From Nemertoderma westbladi (lineage: Eukaryota > Xenacoelomorpha > Nemertodermatida > Nemertodermatidae), in the NCBI GenBank assembly GCA_032718475.1, contig JAUCBJ010005967.1, forward strand, positions 1-24,073: DNA of 24,073 nucleotides, given 5' to 3'. Position numbers and translations under genes: made by a program. Within the stretch, counting starts at the first letter, position 1; each line of letters begins with the position of its first letter. Of this stretch, positions 1 through 10,128 are shown in pieces. The notes under the pieces are model-generated. The model ran no database searches. It was not told the DNA's origin and saw only the letters and a program-made list of their open reading frames with translations.

Positions 1-53
1 CGATAAGGAGTATTTCACTTTCGTTATTAAACTGTTGTTTGTCTGGACAACGG

Positions 54-172
54 TATTGTTACATTTAGGCCTGACCTTTTAGACTGATTTCGTACAGGGG
101 GATCAGTTATTGTTACATTTAGGCACGACTTTTAGGCTGATTTCGACAGGGATGATCAGCATTGTTACACTA
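54..172. repeat. Imperfect ~53-bp tandem repeat, 2+ copies
   Basis: A block beginning TATTGTTACATTTAGG at 54 recurs at 108, and its first part recurs again around 160. Each copy carries a CTGATTTCG core followed by an A/G-rich stretch and GATCAG. Spacings are 54 and about 52 bp. Short repeats of this kind are common in the U3 part of LTRs, and a TATA-like box follows about 25 bp downstream, so this may be the LTR or leader of the BEL/Pao element. No second copy of the block exists in the window, so LTR identity is unproven. Confidence 0.7.
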
Positions 173-194
173 GGTCTGTTAACCACCTAGTTCG

Positions 195-202
195 TATATA
201 AA
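195..202 (+). promoter_or_regulatory. TATA-like box (TATATAAA) upstream of the BEL/Pao remnant
   Basis: TATATAAA is seen at 195-202 in otherwise mixed-composition DNA, about 320 bp before the first open BEL/Pao codon. It would suit an LTR promoter. There is no transcript evidence and no matching 3' LTR, so this is only a candidate. Confidence 0.25.
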
Positions 203-517
203 CCATATAAATCACACCGCGGCAAGTTACTGTATTTAGGACTGTCAGTGATAGTTAGGATTCGCTGCGCGGGGATTGTTTTCCCGTGAGTTTGGTCTGT
301 TACTGTAACTGTACATCTGCCTCACCGGTTAGAGGACAGGTATCCTTCTGTCTAGTACGTAGGCATTCGACCCGCTCACGTACATAGAATAGATACAAGG
401 CTCTGTTCCTCGCCAGTAGTAGTTTGTGTATTGTATCTGTTTGTTTAGATATCCTGGACTGGGATTTGTTGTCAGATACTGTACAAGCCCGTATACATTA
501 CTAGAGTCTCATAGTAA

Positions 518-1384
518 GATACATCGTTACTAGGATCTGGTAAGCGGTATACTACTGGACCCTTACACATCGGTCAAAATGCGCATGAAGCGCTCGAGAC
601 ATTGGAGAAACGGCCTGCTCAACCGCAACCACTACAAGCTTATGCGGGAAGAACTAGAGTGGGTTGGTACTTTACTGGCCCTTCCCGTAGAACTCTCATG
701 GAAAGATTACCGAAAGATCAGGTATATCAAGTAAGAGAATGGGAAGATGAGAGCAGTGAGTTAGACGATCCAACTGAGGGAACTCCATACTCCTCAGACA
801 ACGACGATATCCACCAACTCTTCGATGAGGAGAATACAATTGTTCTCCTTACGGAAAGCGAGACTTGGCAAAACCAAGTAAACCTATGTCAGCTCATTTG
901 TCCATCGGAACGAGATGACTATAACGACGAATTTAATGACGTCATTGAACGTTATAATGCCAAAACTCGGGATGAACATGCCGTAAGATTCTTTACTCAA
1001 GAGGCTGTACAGCCCAATTCCTACGATAAGGCCCTATTGGTAGAAGAAGAACAGGCCAAGCAGATCCAAGAGACAACTACACGTTTTCTTAAAGATCAAG
1101 GTAGATATGAAATCGGTCTACCTTTCCGAAAGCGAGAACCAAAGTTCATTAACAACAGACCCTTGGCGGAAAAAAGAATTGCTCAACTACATCGACGCCT
1201 TACGGCAAATTCTTCAGCTAAAGAAATGTATCAAACGCAGTTGAAGAAATTTATTAGCAAGGGATATGCGGAGCGAGTACCGGAAGAAACACCTATAACT
1301 GAGAGAACGTATTATTTAACTCACCATTACGTTCCCAAACCCGGTAAACCTCATGAGGTACCCAAAGAGGTGAGGTCTCTATAG
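518..1384 (+). pseudogene. BEL/Pao pol, part 1: protease end and RT N-terminus
   Basis: The reading frame is open from 518 and ends at a TAG at 1382-1384. The recognisable start is a T-R-V-G-W-Y-F-T-G stretch (around 650-680), which resembles the conserved end of BEL/Pao proteases (usually TxLGWxLxG). An acidic linker follows, then the RT lead-in: a run ending in the ARRL-type helix, the K-G-Y-A-E segment, and a THHYVPKPGKP motif (about 1318-1350) like the family's 'LPHH.V..P.K' element. At that point the RT should continue into the RVVFD motif, but the sequence instead enters unrelated DNA from about 1370. Codons before 650 match nothing I know and may not be element sequence. No ATG suits a start. 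In BEL/Pao the pol is part of a polyprotein, so none is expected. Confidence 0.85.
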
Positions 1385-2619
1385 GGGTGCCTCAAACAGG
1401 CGGCGGCAGACTCGTGAGGGTCTGGGGACACGTTAAATTGAGGTTATAGTGCTAGGGAGTTACTTAAGGCCCTCGTGTCTTACGAACCATGAATCAACAT
1501 GGTGCCGTGGTACCGTCTAGTCGGCCTGTTGCCGTACTGTCAGTCCTGTACACAGTAGGGGTGGTGGCTTAGTGTGATCTGTGGTTTATGTGGTCTATGT
1601 GGTAGGTCTATGTTTGGTATGTATGAGTTGACCAGACTCTTTACTGTCTCCGATCGGTTGCCAAAACGTGTCTTTTCTCAGGGTAGCACTATTGGAATGG
1701 AGGTGTTGCATCGGAATGGACAGGTTCCCGATGATTCTGTTGGTACTACTATTGGAATGGAGGTGGCACCCGTAATATCGGCTGCAAGGAGGGGTTGGTG
1801 TTGTAGTGTGGTCCGAGTGAATGATACTCTGGAATCTGTGGTTTGTGTGTGTACGTGGTATACGTGAGTGTATGTATGGCGACTGTGAGTGGGTATGGGA
1901 ACCCTTACCGGTTGGTTCAGTCGCCGCTGGTTATTAGTAGGACCATATCTTTACTGCGCCCCAGCATACTTTGTGCACACAAAGTTATTTTGCCCTGACG
2001 GCAAAATAAGGTACTCTCGACTCTTTTATCAGTCGATACAATTTTGTCCCCTCTGATTTTGTCCCCGATTTGGTCTTTTCCGATTATGTCCTCTGTGTGT
2101 GCATGGTATGTGTCAGATTTTGTGTTTACCATTGTGTACTTGATTTGTGAACATCTGTTGAGTACACGTGTACAGTGACTGGTAAGTGGTTACTTGTTCC
2201 TAGCTTTCGAGCTAGTCAGTATTGCTTGCGGAACCGACTTCCCCTCAATACTGCCGGCGAGGCGGGTGAAAACGTGTCAATATTCCATGTTGGGTAGCGC
2301 AAGCCCACTTGGGACAAGACCGTCGGTTTGGCTCAAGGGCGACCTTGATGCTCGATCGCTATCGACTGGTCCACCCGCCGGTTGACTCTCTGAGTTGGCT
2401 CAATGTACAGTCAGGCCACAGTAAGTTGACAGTAGCCGACCATCTGGCTACACCGACGAGCTGTGCCAGTGTGATCGGGGGATTGAAAATTGAACCCGGG
2501 AAGCATCGGGCTACCCTCCGGCCCGGTCTGATAAAAACGGAGTCGGACTGGCCCCAAGGGTAGTGGGACAGCGTTCGCCTCGTGGGTGCACCTCGGGGAG
2601 GAGCCCAGAAGGACGCAAG
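1370..2619. other. 1.25-kb segment interrupting the BEL/Pao RT: intron-like or inserted element
   Basis: RT similarity stops at about 1369 and resumes at 2620 (the R-R-V-V-F-D-G-S-A motif). The segment between has no protein similarity I recognise and is richer in G/C and G/T than its surroundings. Its edges can be read as GT (1370-1371, AAAGAG/GTGAGG) and AG (2618-2619), with both sides in codon phase 0. That would make an intron that rejoins the RT, although no polypyrimidine tract precedes the AG. I find no convincing target-site duplication or inverted terminal repeat. An 18-bp word (ACTATTGGAATGGAGGTG) occurs at 1688 and 1748, and an ATTTTGTCCCC-like word repeats near 2040-2070. Open frames in here look like chance. 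Confidence 0.6.
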
Positions 2620-3938
2620 CGACGAGTAGTGTTTGACGGCTCCGCCCTCTACATGGGCCAATCCCTTAATTCCGAATTGTTACCCGGACCCAACTTACTC
2701 CAATCCTTGTTGGGAATACTCTTAAGATTAAGACAATATGCAGTCGCTTTCGCCTCAGATATAGAAGGCATGTTCTTACAAGTCAAGGCACTGGATAGGG
2801 ATCGAGATAGCCTACGATTTCTGTGGTGGCCTGAAGGAGACCTCAACCAGAAACCAGTGGAGTACTGGATGACCATCCAGGCTTTTGGGATAATCTCAAG
2901 CCCTTCAAACGCCTGTTCAGTGGTGCGCACCACTGCGGATGACAACCGGGAAGCCTTCTCTAAAGAGGTGATCGACAATATCAAACGTGATATATACATG
3001 GACGATAATCTAAAGTCCCTTCCATCAGTCGAAGAAGCCATTGATGTCGCTAAAGGAACGGTAGAGTGCTTAAAAAGAGGTGGATTTCGATTAACTAAAT
3101 TCACCAGCAACTCCCGTGAGTTTCTGGAATCGATCCCGGTAGAAGATCGAGGAGCGAAGGACCTAGACCTAATCAAAGATGATCTTCCAGAAACCAAGAC
3201 ACTTGGTTTGAAATGGGACACAGAGAGAGATATCCTGTTTTTCCAGCTAAAACAGCGAGATAATCCAGTTCGGACTAAATGGATTTGTTTAAGTATCCTG
3301 AGCACTTATTTCGATCCATTGGGATTTATTAGCCCAGTTATATTGATTGCTCGGAGTTTAGTACAACAAATGTGGCTTGAAAATCACTCATGGGACGATC
3401 CACTTAAGGGAGAATTATTAAAGAAGTGGATGAAATGGGAAGATTCTTTACCAGCCATCGAGAACTTTATAATTTCCCGTTCATATTTTGGTCATGTTCT
3501 CCCTACGTATTCCTATCAACTCCATGTGTTTGGAGACGCCAGCGATATGGGAATAGGTATAGTAGCCTACCTAAGAGTGGAAACTCCGGATGGAATCAAA
3601 GTCGCCTTGGTTACCTCTAAGGCATTGATAAACAACAAGTTGAAAGTTCCTCGAGCGGAGTTAAAGGCGGCTCTATACGCTACAGCCATCGGCCGGAATG
3701 TAACAGAACAGATCGATTATCCATTGGAGAAAACTGTCTATTGGACCGACGCTTTACTCGTGTTGGAGTATATAACCAATGAAGTCTGTCAGTTCAGCGT
3801 CTTCGTTACCAACAGAGTAGCCATTATACTTAGTCGCACGACGATGGACCAATGGAGACATTGCCCCGGAACGATCAATCCAGCCGACATCGCCTCCAGG
3901 GGAGCAACTCCACAAGAACTGGTAGATACTGGTTAGGT
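2620..3938 (+). pseudogene. BEL/Pao pol, part 2: reverse transcriptase and RNase H
   Basis: This is the catalytic half of the RT followed by RNase H. Visible in order are the RVVFDGSA motif at 2620, GQSLN-x-x-LL-x-GP, the first RT aspartate in the SDIEGMF motif (codon 2758-2760), the RFLWWPEG segment, and the YMDD active site at 2995-3006. A connection region follows (KTLGLKWD, then the STYFDPLGFISPV motif diagnostic of Pao-type elements). RNase H then shows acidic residues in GDAS (Asp codon 3535-3537), PRAEL, YWTDA and NPADIASRG. All key residues of both enzymes appear intact. The frame ends with TAG about 3933-3935, but the protein clearly continues one frame over from about 3925 (W-L-G-G-P-D-F), so a small indel near 3930 is the break. 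Before 2620 the same frame stays open to 2563, but that part belongs to the interrupting segment. Confidence 0.93.
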
Positions 3939-5873
3939 GGACCCGACTTCCTGTACAAAGAAGAAGAAGAATGGCCTCCTCATCTTACTACAGCAGAGAT
4001 TAGACAGGCCAAGGGAGCGGAGAAAGTCAAACCTAAAACTCGGGCGAGTAAATCGAAGTTATTTAAACCTATGGTAGATCTGTCTGTATTACATACTTCC
4101 GGAGACGACATTTTGGATCAGAAACCCACAACCGTAAATAAGTATGTTGGGGAAATCCGTGAGAAGGATTGGAAATCTGGAATACCAGACGTCTCGCAAG
4201 GACTCTCACCTCTCCTGCAGAGAGCGATACATCACTACAGTTCCTGGAATCGGCTCTGTAAGGCCGTTACATATTTAAAACGATGCTTTCATCATCACTA
4301 CTCCGGGACGAAGACCAATAGTGATACCGCTCCACCGACATCGGTGCAGGTCCATGTTGTTAAAGATCTTCCCAAATATAAGATATCCGACAGGTTTCTG
4401 AAGGAAAAGATCAGTTATCAGGAGCATGAAGAAACCAACAAGCAGATGTTGAGACTCCTGCAATGCTATGAGGATTCCGATAAGTATTTCCTGTTGTTGA
4501 GAAATCCACAGATGCGCTTAAGGGATCGTTTCTCTAGCACAATGATAGATGGGTTGATACGTGTTGGAGGAAGATTAACGAATGCTCCATTATCCTTTGA
4601 CACTAAGTTTCCCATACTCATTAGAAATCTTGAAATACAAGTCAAGATGATTGTAGATGTTCACAGCAAACTTTATCATGCTGGTAGAGAAAGAGTTCTT
4701 AGCGAAATTTGAACTCGCTATTATTTCTATAAACCACGTAGAGCTCTGAACCAAGTTCTTAGGAACTGCATACCATGTAGGAAAGCATTCAGTAGGCCTT
4801 TAACACAGCGAGAGGCAGAATTACCTAGGGAACGAGTAAGCTTCTATGAACCACCCTTTACTAATACCGGTGTAGATTTATTTGGCCCTATTGAAGTGTA
4901 TCGTGCTAGGACTATAGTCAAGAGATGGTGTGTCATCTTTGTTTGTATGACTTGTAGAGCTATCCATCTCGATATGGTGAACGATTTGTCTACCAACAGC
5001 TTCCTATTAAGCTTACGACGACAGATCGCTCGCTTTGGAACTAGTAACACAATGAGATCTGATAAGGGAACGAACTTCATTGGTGCCAACAATGAAATCA
5101 AAGCTTACGTCAAAGATTGGAACCAAATACAGGTGGATGATCAGCTAAGGGTAACAGCGTCTAGCTGGACCTTCAACGCCGCCAACGCCCCTTGGTGGGG
5201 AGGAAGTTGGGAGAGATTGATTAGAAGTGTGAAGACCGCATTTCACTTTATATTGCCGTGCCGCGCGTATCTCACCGACGAACTTTTGCGGACGTTAATG
5301 GAGGAAATCGCCGCCTATCTCAACGAGAGACCGCTTATGCCAGTCTCATCGAGTCCTGATTCCCTGGAAGCGTTAACACCCACGCACTTCCTACTGAAGA
5401 AACCTGTAGCCATGCTCCCACAATCGGAAATCACAGACGGAGACGAATACTGCCGGCAAACTTGGCAACTTATGCAGTTGTTATCCTGTCGTTTCGCTGA
5501 CCATTTCGAAAAACATTATCTGCCCACGCTACAACTTCGAACTAAGTGGTTTGCGCAGCAAGAAAACGTCAGCGCTGGAGACATGGTCCTTATTGTAGAT
5601 CCAGATCTTCCACATAAGCGGTGGCAGACAGGTCGTATCATCGAGACTCACATCTCGGATGACGGTTTGGTGCAATCGGTAGAACTCGTCGTCATGCGAC
5701 GTAACTTCAAGAAACCGGGAATTGTCTTCGAGACACAGCAGCTCAATCGCCCAGTTGGTCGTTTATGTTTACTGGAAAGAGACAGAGAACTCTCCGGAAA
5801 CTATGGAAGACAAGATACTCTTCCCACGACCACCTCCCTAATCCAACAGACATCTAGGGACTCCCCAACTTAA
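3925..5873 (+). pseudogene. BEL/Pao pol, part 3: integrase and DUF5641-like tail
   Basis: The frame begins at the GGPDFLYKEEEEWP motif that normally follows RNase H in BEL/Pao. An H2C2 zinc-binding domain follows, with ligands at His 4662, His 4677, Cys 4767 and Cys 4776. A TGA at 4710-4712 falls between the His pair and the Cys pair, most simply from CGA>TGA. The frame then continues into the integrase core, with catalytic Asp in VDLFGP (4875-4877), Asp in RSDKGTNF (5061-5063) and Glu in GGSWERL (5211-5213), so the full D,D,E triad is present. The C-terminal part (about 5560-5780) has the GDMVLI...W..GRI pattern of DUF5641 and ends R-P-V-G-R-L-x-L-L, as is typical. The natural stop is TAA 5871-5873. 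Apart from one stop codon and the upstream frameshift, this part is well preserved. Confidence 0.93.
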
Positions 5874-7547
5874 CAACGGCTGGAGTGGGTGTGTGACTAT
5901 ATTTATATTTGTTTTTTATTATTCTATATTTATGTATGTATTATTATGTAATTTTATTATAATCGTTTTCTTTAATTTTATTTAGTAGAATGTTATTTTA
6001 GCGATTATTTAGTAGATTAGTGCAATATATTAGTGTTTATTACTTAATTACTTATATATTATATATTTATTGCAACGGCGAGAAATAATTATTTTTCTCT
6101 TTCCTTACTGTCCGTATTACATTACAAATACGTAACTACGGTAAGATGAAATGTCCGTACTTATTAAAGTACCATAAAGCTCCTACTATATTTAAGTATT
6201 ATTGGTAGGCAGAGTATTAGGAATGCAAAGTTCAGATCCTCGTGTCTCGGCTAAGCCAAGCTCTGGGTAGACCTTGGAAACGACTTGCCTCTTCACACTG
6301 ACATTGCTTCGTGCGATATTGCTCTCATACCGTATATTAAATAATACATATAGTAGCGTGATGTCCCTTTAACAGTAGCGTATAACGCAAAATAAATCTG
6401 TTAAACCCTTTGACCATCTGTAATTCTAGTCGATTAAGATATCGCGGCACCCACCGATATACTTAAAAGACAAAATTCTAGAATCAGTGGTTAACGTCCC
6501 CAGACAAGTTCTGGAATAAACTGGTGCCCATCCTAAATATTAATTATTAATATTTACAAAATCTGTCAAATTTTAGATCCTTTGAAATTCTAGTCGATTA
6601 AGATATTAAGATATATAGCACTTACTGATACTCTTAAAAAAGACAAATTTCCTAGAATCAAGGATCACAGTCCCCAGATATGTTCTGGAAGAAAATTGTG
6701 TCTATTTAACATTAAATAATAAAATTTACGGGAATAAATTTAAATTCATATTTTAATGAATTCAATAAATTGTCGTTTTATACAATTTATAACATTCCCA
6801 AAATTCCTTTAATTAATAGATCATGGGAGCGGAGATTCACCCTATTAAGTGTATTAGTGTGCAAGAATCTCCAATATAGAGTCAATAGCCGATAAAATTC
6901 ATAAAATCATATGTAAAGATGATATTGACCATTAAAGACTTACTATTAAATAGCATCCCAGATCTGTATGCATGGGAATTACCCTAATTCTACCACTAGC
7001 TTTCCATAATGTCACCATAGCAACAACCACGCTAGAATTAGAAGCGAGTTAACAGAACAATAAAAAGCTTGCTCATTGAATAGCATACGGAATAAATAGC
7101 ACACTGTTAGTATCCAAGGATACATAATAATAACGTGACATTCTGGAAGGCACTTGACTAACGGACAAATGACCCGAATGTGTGATAGAATGTGTACCAT
7201 TTGTGACAGTTACGTGGAATTTGTGCGTTTGTAGGTGAATGTTACTACTAAGGTGTGTTTACAGTAGCGAGTCGCAATTGTGAAAGTAGCCCTAACTCTC
7301 CAGTAAGAACCTGAAGTAAATCTAAGCCTTTGGGACGGACGGTGGAGTGACTCGCGCTGGTTGTTGTGGTCGTTGTGCAGCTACGACGTTGGCGATAGGC
7401 ACATCGGCGAAAGTACACCAGCGCTGAGGATCTTGCACTGTCCGGGGGCCGAGAGGGGTAGGCAGCGACGCCCGCTAGCCTAAATATCAACTCATTATAA
7501 TATTGATAAACTCATATAGCAGCTATGACTCAGTTGATAGAAGATGA
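5874..7547. other. AT-rich non-coding stretch after the BEL/Pao element
   Basis: No coding potential is convincing here. Just after the pol stop is a purine-rich GGAGTGGG followed by TGTGTGACTATATT (about 5882-5900). That is the right place for a polypurine tract and the start of a 3' LTR, but no 5' partner exists in the window. An AATAAA lies near 6391-6397. A ~165-bp duplication occupies 6394-6735. From about 7320 to 7490 the base composition becomes GC-richer with short open frames on both strands. This could be the decayed start of the coding tract that begins at 7548, but I cannot show it. Confidence 0.5.
6394..6735. repeat. ~165-bp imperfect tandem duplication
   Basis: The first copy starts AAATCTGTTAAACCC at 6394 and the second starts AAATCTGTCAAATTT at 6559. 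Shared landmarks in the same order are ATTCTAGTCGATTAAGATAT (6423 and 6587), an AAAAGACAAA block, CTAGAATCA, and TCCCCAGA followed by GTTCTGGAA (6497 and 6671). Spacing drifts from 165 to 174 bp through small indels. Nothing suggests coding content. Confidence 0.8.
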
Positions 7548-8890
7548 TCTTGGTATCAGGGAGAAATATACTATACCGTTGCAGGCGTTGTTGATAGCTT
7601 GATATGCAGCGACGCTAGTCCAACTACTACGGAGGACGATGGTCGTTATATCGAACTGCCGATGTCCCAGGAGCAACTTACGCGTGAATTGGACTATCGA
7701 AAATTCACTGCTCGCTATACGCATTGTAATGGTACGTATATGGACTTCTTAACTACTGGCCATCCTATCGATTTATACGATACGGACGATATCGACACCG
7801 AAAGGGAAATGGTCCTATTTAAATATCATACCCAGCGGAGTCGGAACGATAAATTGAGAATCGAATGCGAAAATTCTATTCGAAATCAACTCGAAAGAGA
7901 AGACGTTAAAGAACCGGATAAACGCGGTAACTCCAACGTATATTTGGAATTCTTGAGAGAAACATTGTAAAACCGAATAAATATCACCCGCGTTTCTCCT
8001 ACAAGACGTGCGTCTTTGGTATTATTGCAATGAATGCCCAAGACCCAACCAACAAGCGGGAGGACATAAGCATCCGCGAGGAGACGTTGCTTTAAACACG
8101 GTTTTACTCGCTATATTTATGGGAGTTTTGAGCAAAACTTGTTCGATGTAACACCTACGCTCGCTCGACTCAAACGATCCTTAAATAAACCTATGATCAG
8201 AGTATCGGAATACTCGGTCAGACCTCCTCATTCCCTATTTAGACCTCATGACTCTTGATCCTAATAGTATCACGGATCCTCTCGAACTGTACTCACTGTT
8301 CAAAGATCTGGTGTTGCGTTACCCGAACAGTTAGTCGGTGGCACTCCGGTTGTGGGCTCCCTTAAATATTCACCCATCTTACTTAGTCGGATTGGGACGC
8401 AGACATCTAATATCGCCATTCAACCGTACCATCGTCCCTGTTTAACCCGATACAACCTGTCACCGAAGCGGAGGAAAGAGTTATACGAAATGCGTTGGAC
8501 ACTATTTGTCAAAAGATCTGAAAATGAACCTACCATTGTTTAGAGAAACGTAAATTGCAGTAGCAAGTCCAAGCGATAAACGAATTAACTTTATCTCAGT
8601 TCGATCAGGAAATTCAGAATCTCTAAGAGGATATCGAACTTGGACGACCCTATTCTCTGCAAGAGTTTTGGACGAACGCATCCAACGATAAGCGGAGGAA
8701 AATCAGCTCGAGGAGAAGCATATCGAAATGGGGAGACATCGACCGTAACCCTAAACCTTCTGATGCAATTGTATTGCACCCTTCACCCAGGAGTTACAGC
8801 CCTCATAGTAAAGTGGCTCGCCCCAAAGAGAAAAGGACTCTTGCTAGCCTCAAAAAACTGCGTAAACGCCGTCTGCGCAAGAAAAACTAA
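7548..8890 (+). pseudogene. Unrecognised, frame-broken coding tract (~440 codons)
   Basis: A chain of open segments on + reads as one decayed protein gene: 7548-7970 (frame 0), 7961-8095 (frame 2), 8094-8258 (frame 0), 8242-8334 (frame 1) or 8268-8543 (frame 0), and 8456-8890 (frame 2). The pieces abut or overlap slightly, are GC-richer than the flanks and have protein-like composition. The first is acidic and includes DDGRYIELP. The middle ones carry GFTRYIYGSFEQNLF and a P-P-H-S-L-F-R-P segment. The last has a heptad-like charged region and then a strongly basic end (K-K-L-R-K-R-R-L-R-K-K-N before TAA 8888-8890). In that last piece TGA 8519, TGA 8525, TAG 8561 and TAA 8624 interrupt the frame. 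I do not recognise the family. A basic C-terminus is seen in nucleic-acid-binding proteins and some capsid/Gag proteins, but that is only a hint. Confidence 0.55.
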
Positions 8891-10128
8891 CTGTTTAGAG
8901 TATTTTTATATTTTAGAAACTGTGATTTTTTATATTTTATAGAATTAAATCCCATTTTCTGGGAGCGGTGTAAAAGCTTTTGCGGAATTGGCTGGTTATT
9001 TTCCCCATAAAGTACTCTGTAGTTGGTTTAACGGGCATAAAAAGCCGTTTCATTACTGTACTGGTGTTTTAGTGGACACAAAAAGCCATTTTATCTGTAT
9101 GTGTACTTTAGCGGACATAACTAGCAATTTTATGTCGCAATACGCTAAATCCTCTTGAAACAGTGTAGTTACTATGACGACAGCTAACAGCTGATCTGTA
9201 CACATGGAGCTTTTCTTTGTTCTCTGTCGTTTCTTTGTTCGGTCAACCAATCAGAGCGTTTTTTGACTCTGTGTTGGAGATTGTATACAGAAACTCATGC
9301 AATTGAGTCAGTATGTGTATTTTGTCCACAGCCAGAAGACCGGCTTTGGAATCTCTGTGTTTTCAGGCTTTAGCCCAACATTAGTAGGCTTAATTATAGA
9401 ACGTATATCTGTTATCAATGCTCACACGCAACATATCTCACTCATCTCAATCTATCATATCATAACAATTTATACCTTAACATTTATACAGCTATTGACT
9501 GCCGGTTATTCATTATATCGGTTGATGGAATATGATTATATTTGGAACATCGATAAATAATTACAAACCCCTCAATCTTCTTGATATACTGAAGGTAAGA
9601 GAGACCGGTTACATATAACGATTGCGACTTACATTAAAGTGGTTTTGAAGTGAATCTAATGCTATTTCATAGGCACTACAGGTATCAGTTGTTGTTCTCT
9701 TTATATGTGACTAAAATTAGTGAAGGTCGGCAGATCGGTGTGCAGTATTATGCAGTAGTGTGTATGATTGTGACTGATAACAAAGCATCTCCTAAAGAAT
9801 GCGCCATATACGTGAATCTATAGCCATCCCGTTGTGTCTAGTTTAAGTCATAGCTCTGCTTACATATTTAGAGCGCCACGTCCTAAAGGAACTGTTAATA
9901 TTTCCCGAAAGTGAATAATATTTGTCAGAGATTATATATTACGATCAGTCGAATAATACAGTAGGCTTACACCGCAATAAGATTAAGCTTCCGAATCCAA
10001 TCTCCCGGGTATATCCAGCGGGTGAATGGTCGCGCATAGACTGGCTTCGGCTAATGTAGTGTATCCAATACTCGTCATAGGCTAAAGTCGATTTATTATC
10101 TAGAAGACATCCTAATTTGGCAGGTTAA
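8891..10128. other. Non-coding, AT-rich spacer
   Basis: I see no gene here. The stretch holds the 40-bp repeats at 9026-9145 and a CCAATCAGAG box near 9246. Open frames around 8640-8942 and 9297-9560 have low-complexity or shadow-like content. No TIR, LTR or RNA gene is visible. Confidence 0.5.
9026..9145. repeat. Three degenerate ~40-bp tandem repeats
   Basis: Units start at about 9026 (GTTTAACGGGCATAAAAAGC), 9066 (GTTTTAGTGGACACAAAAAG) and 9105 (ACTTTAGCGGACATAACTAG). Each is followed by a similar TTT-rich half and a T-x-CTGTA-like segment in the first two. The spacing is close to 40 bp. The copies are diverged, so this is an old minisatellite. Confidence 0.6.

Larger units (their letters stand above)
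518..5873 (+). mobile_element. Decayed BEL/Pao-type LTR retrotransposon (pol region)
   Basis: Across this span the + strand encodes, in the order typical of BEL/Pao pol, the last part of a protease, a reverse transcriptase with a YMDD active site, an RNase H, an H2C2 zinc-binding domain, a D,D,E integrase core and a DUF5641-like tail. No gag and almost no protease is present upstream. The frame opens only at 518, after a stop at 515-517. The 5' flank (1-517) has no counterpart in the 3' flank, so no LTR pair can be drawn. The element is inactive: a 1.25-kb segment splits the RT (1370-2619), the frame shifts near 3930, and a TGA lies at 4710-4712. BEL/Pao elements are known only from animals. 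Confidence 0.93.

Noticed and set aside
1-517. A complete 5' LTR with primer binding site
   Set aside because: The TATA-like box and repeats fit, but no matching 3' LTR and no convincing tRNA-complementary site could be shown.
1574-2132. Open frames at 1574-1867 (+) and 1917-2132 (-)
   Set aside because: G/T-rich low-complexity sequence with no recognisable protein features.
2309-2661. Overlapping open frames on both strands in the GC-richer end of the RT-interrupting segment
   Set aside because: Open frames on both strands at once follow from base composition. No motif or homology was recognised.
2649-3305. 218-codon minus-strand open frame
   Set aside because: It is the antisense of the BEL/Pao RT, whose + strand frame has clear catalytic motifs.
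8519-8626. Possible stop-codon recoding or alternative genetic code in the unknown coding tract
   Set aside because: All three stop types occur together with frameshifts, and other genes in the window use normal stops. Decay explains it more simply.
9297-9560. 87-codon + strand frame with hydrophobic stretches
   Set aside because: It begins without an ATG at the listed start, sits in AT-rich DNA, and its hydrophobic character follows from T-rich composition.
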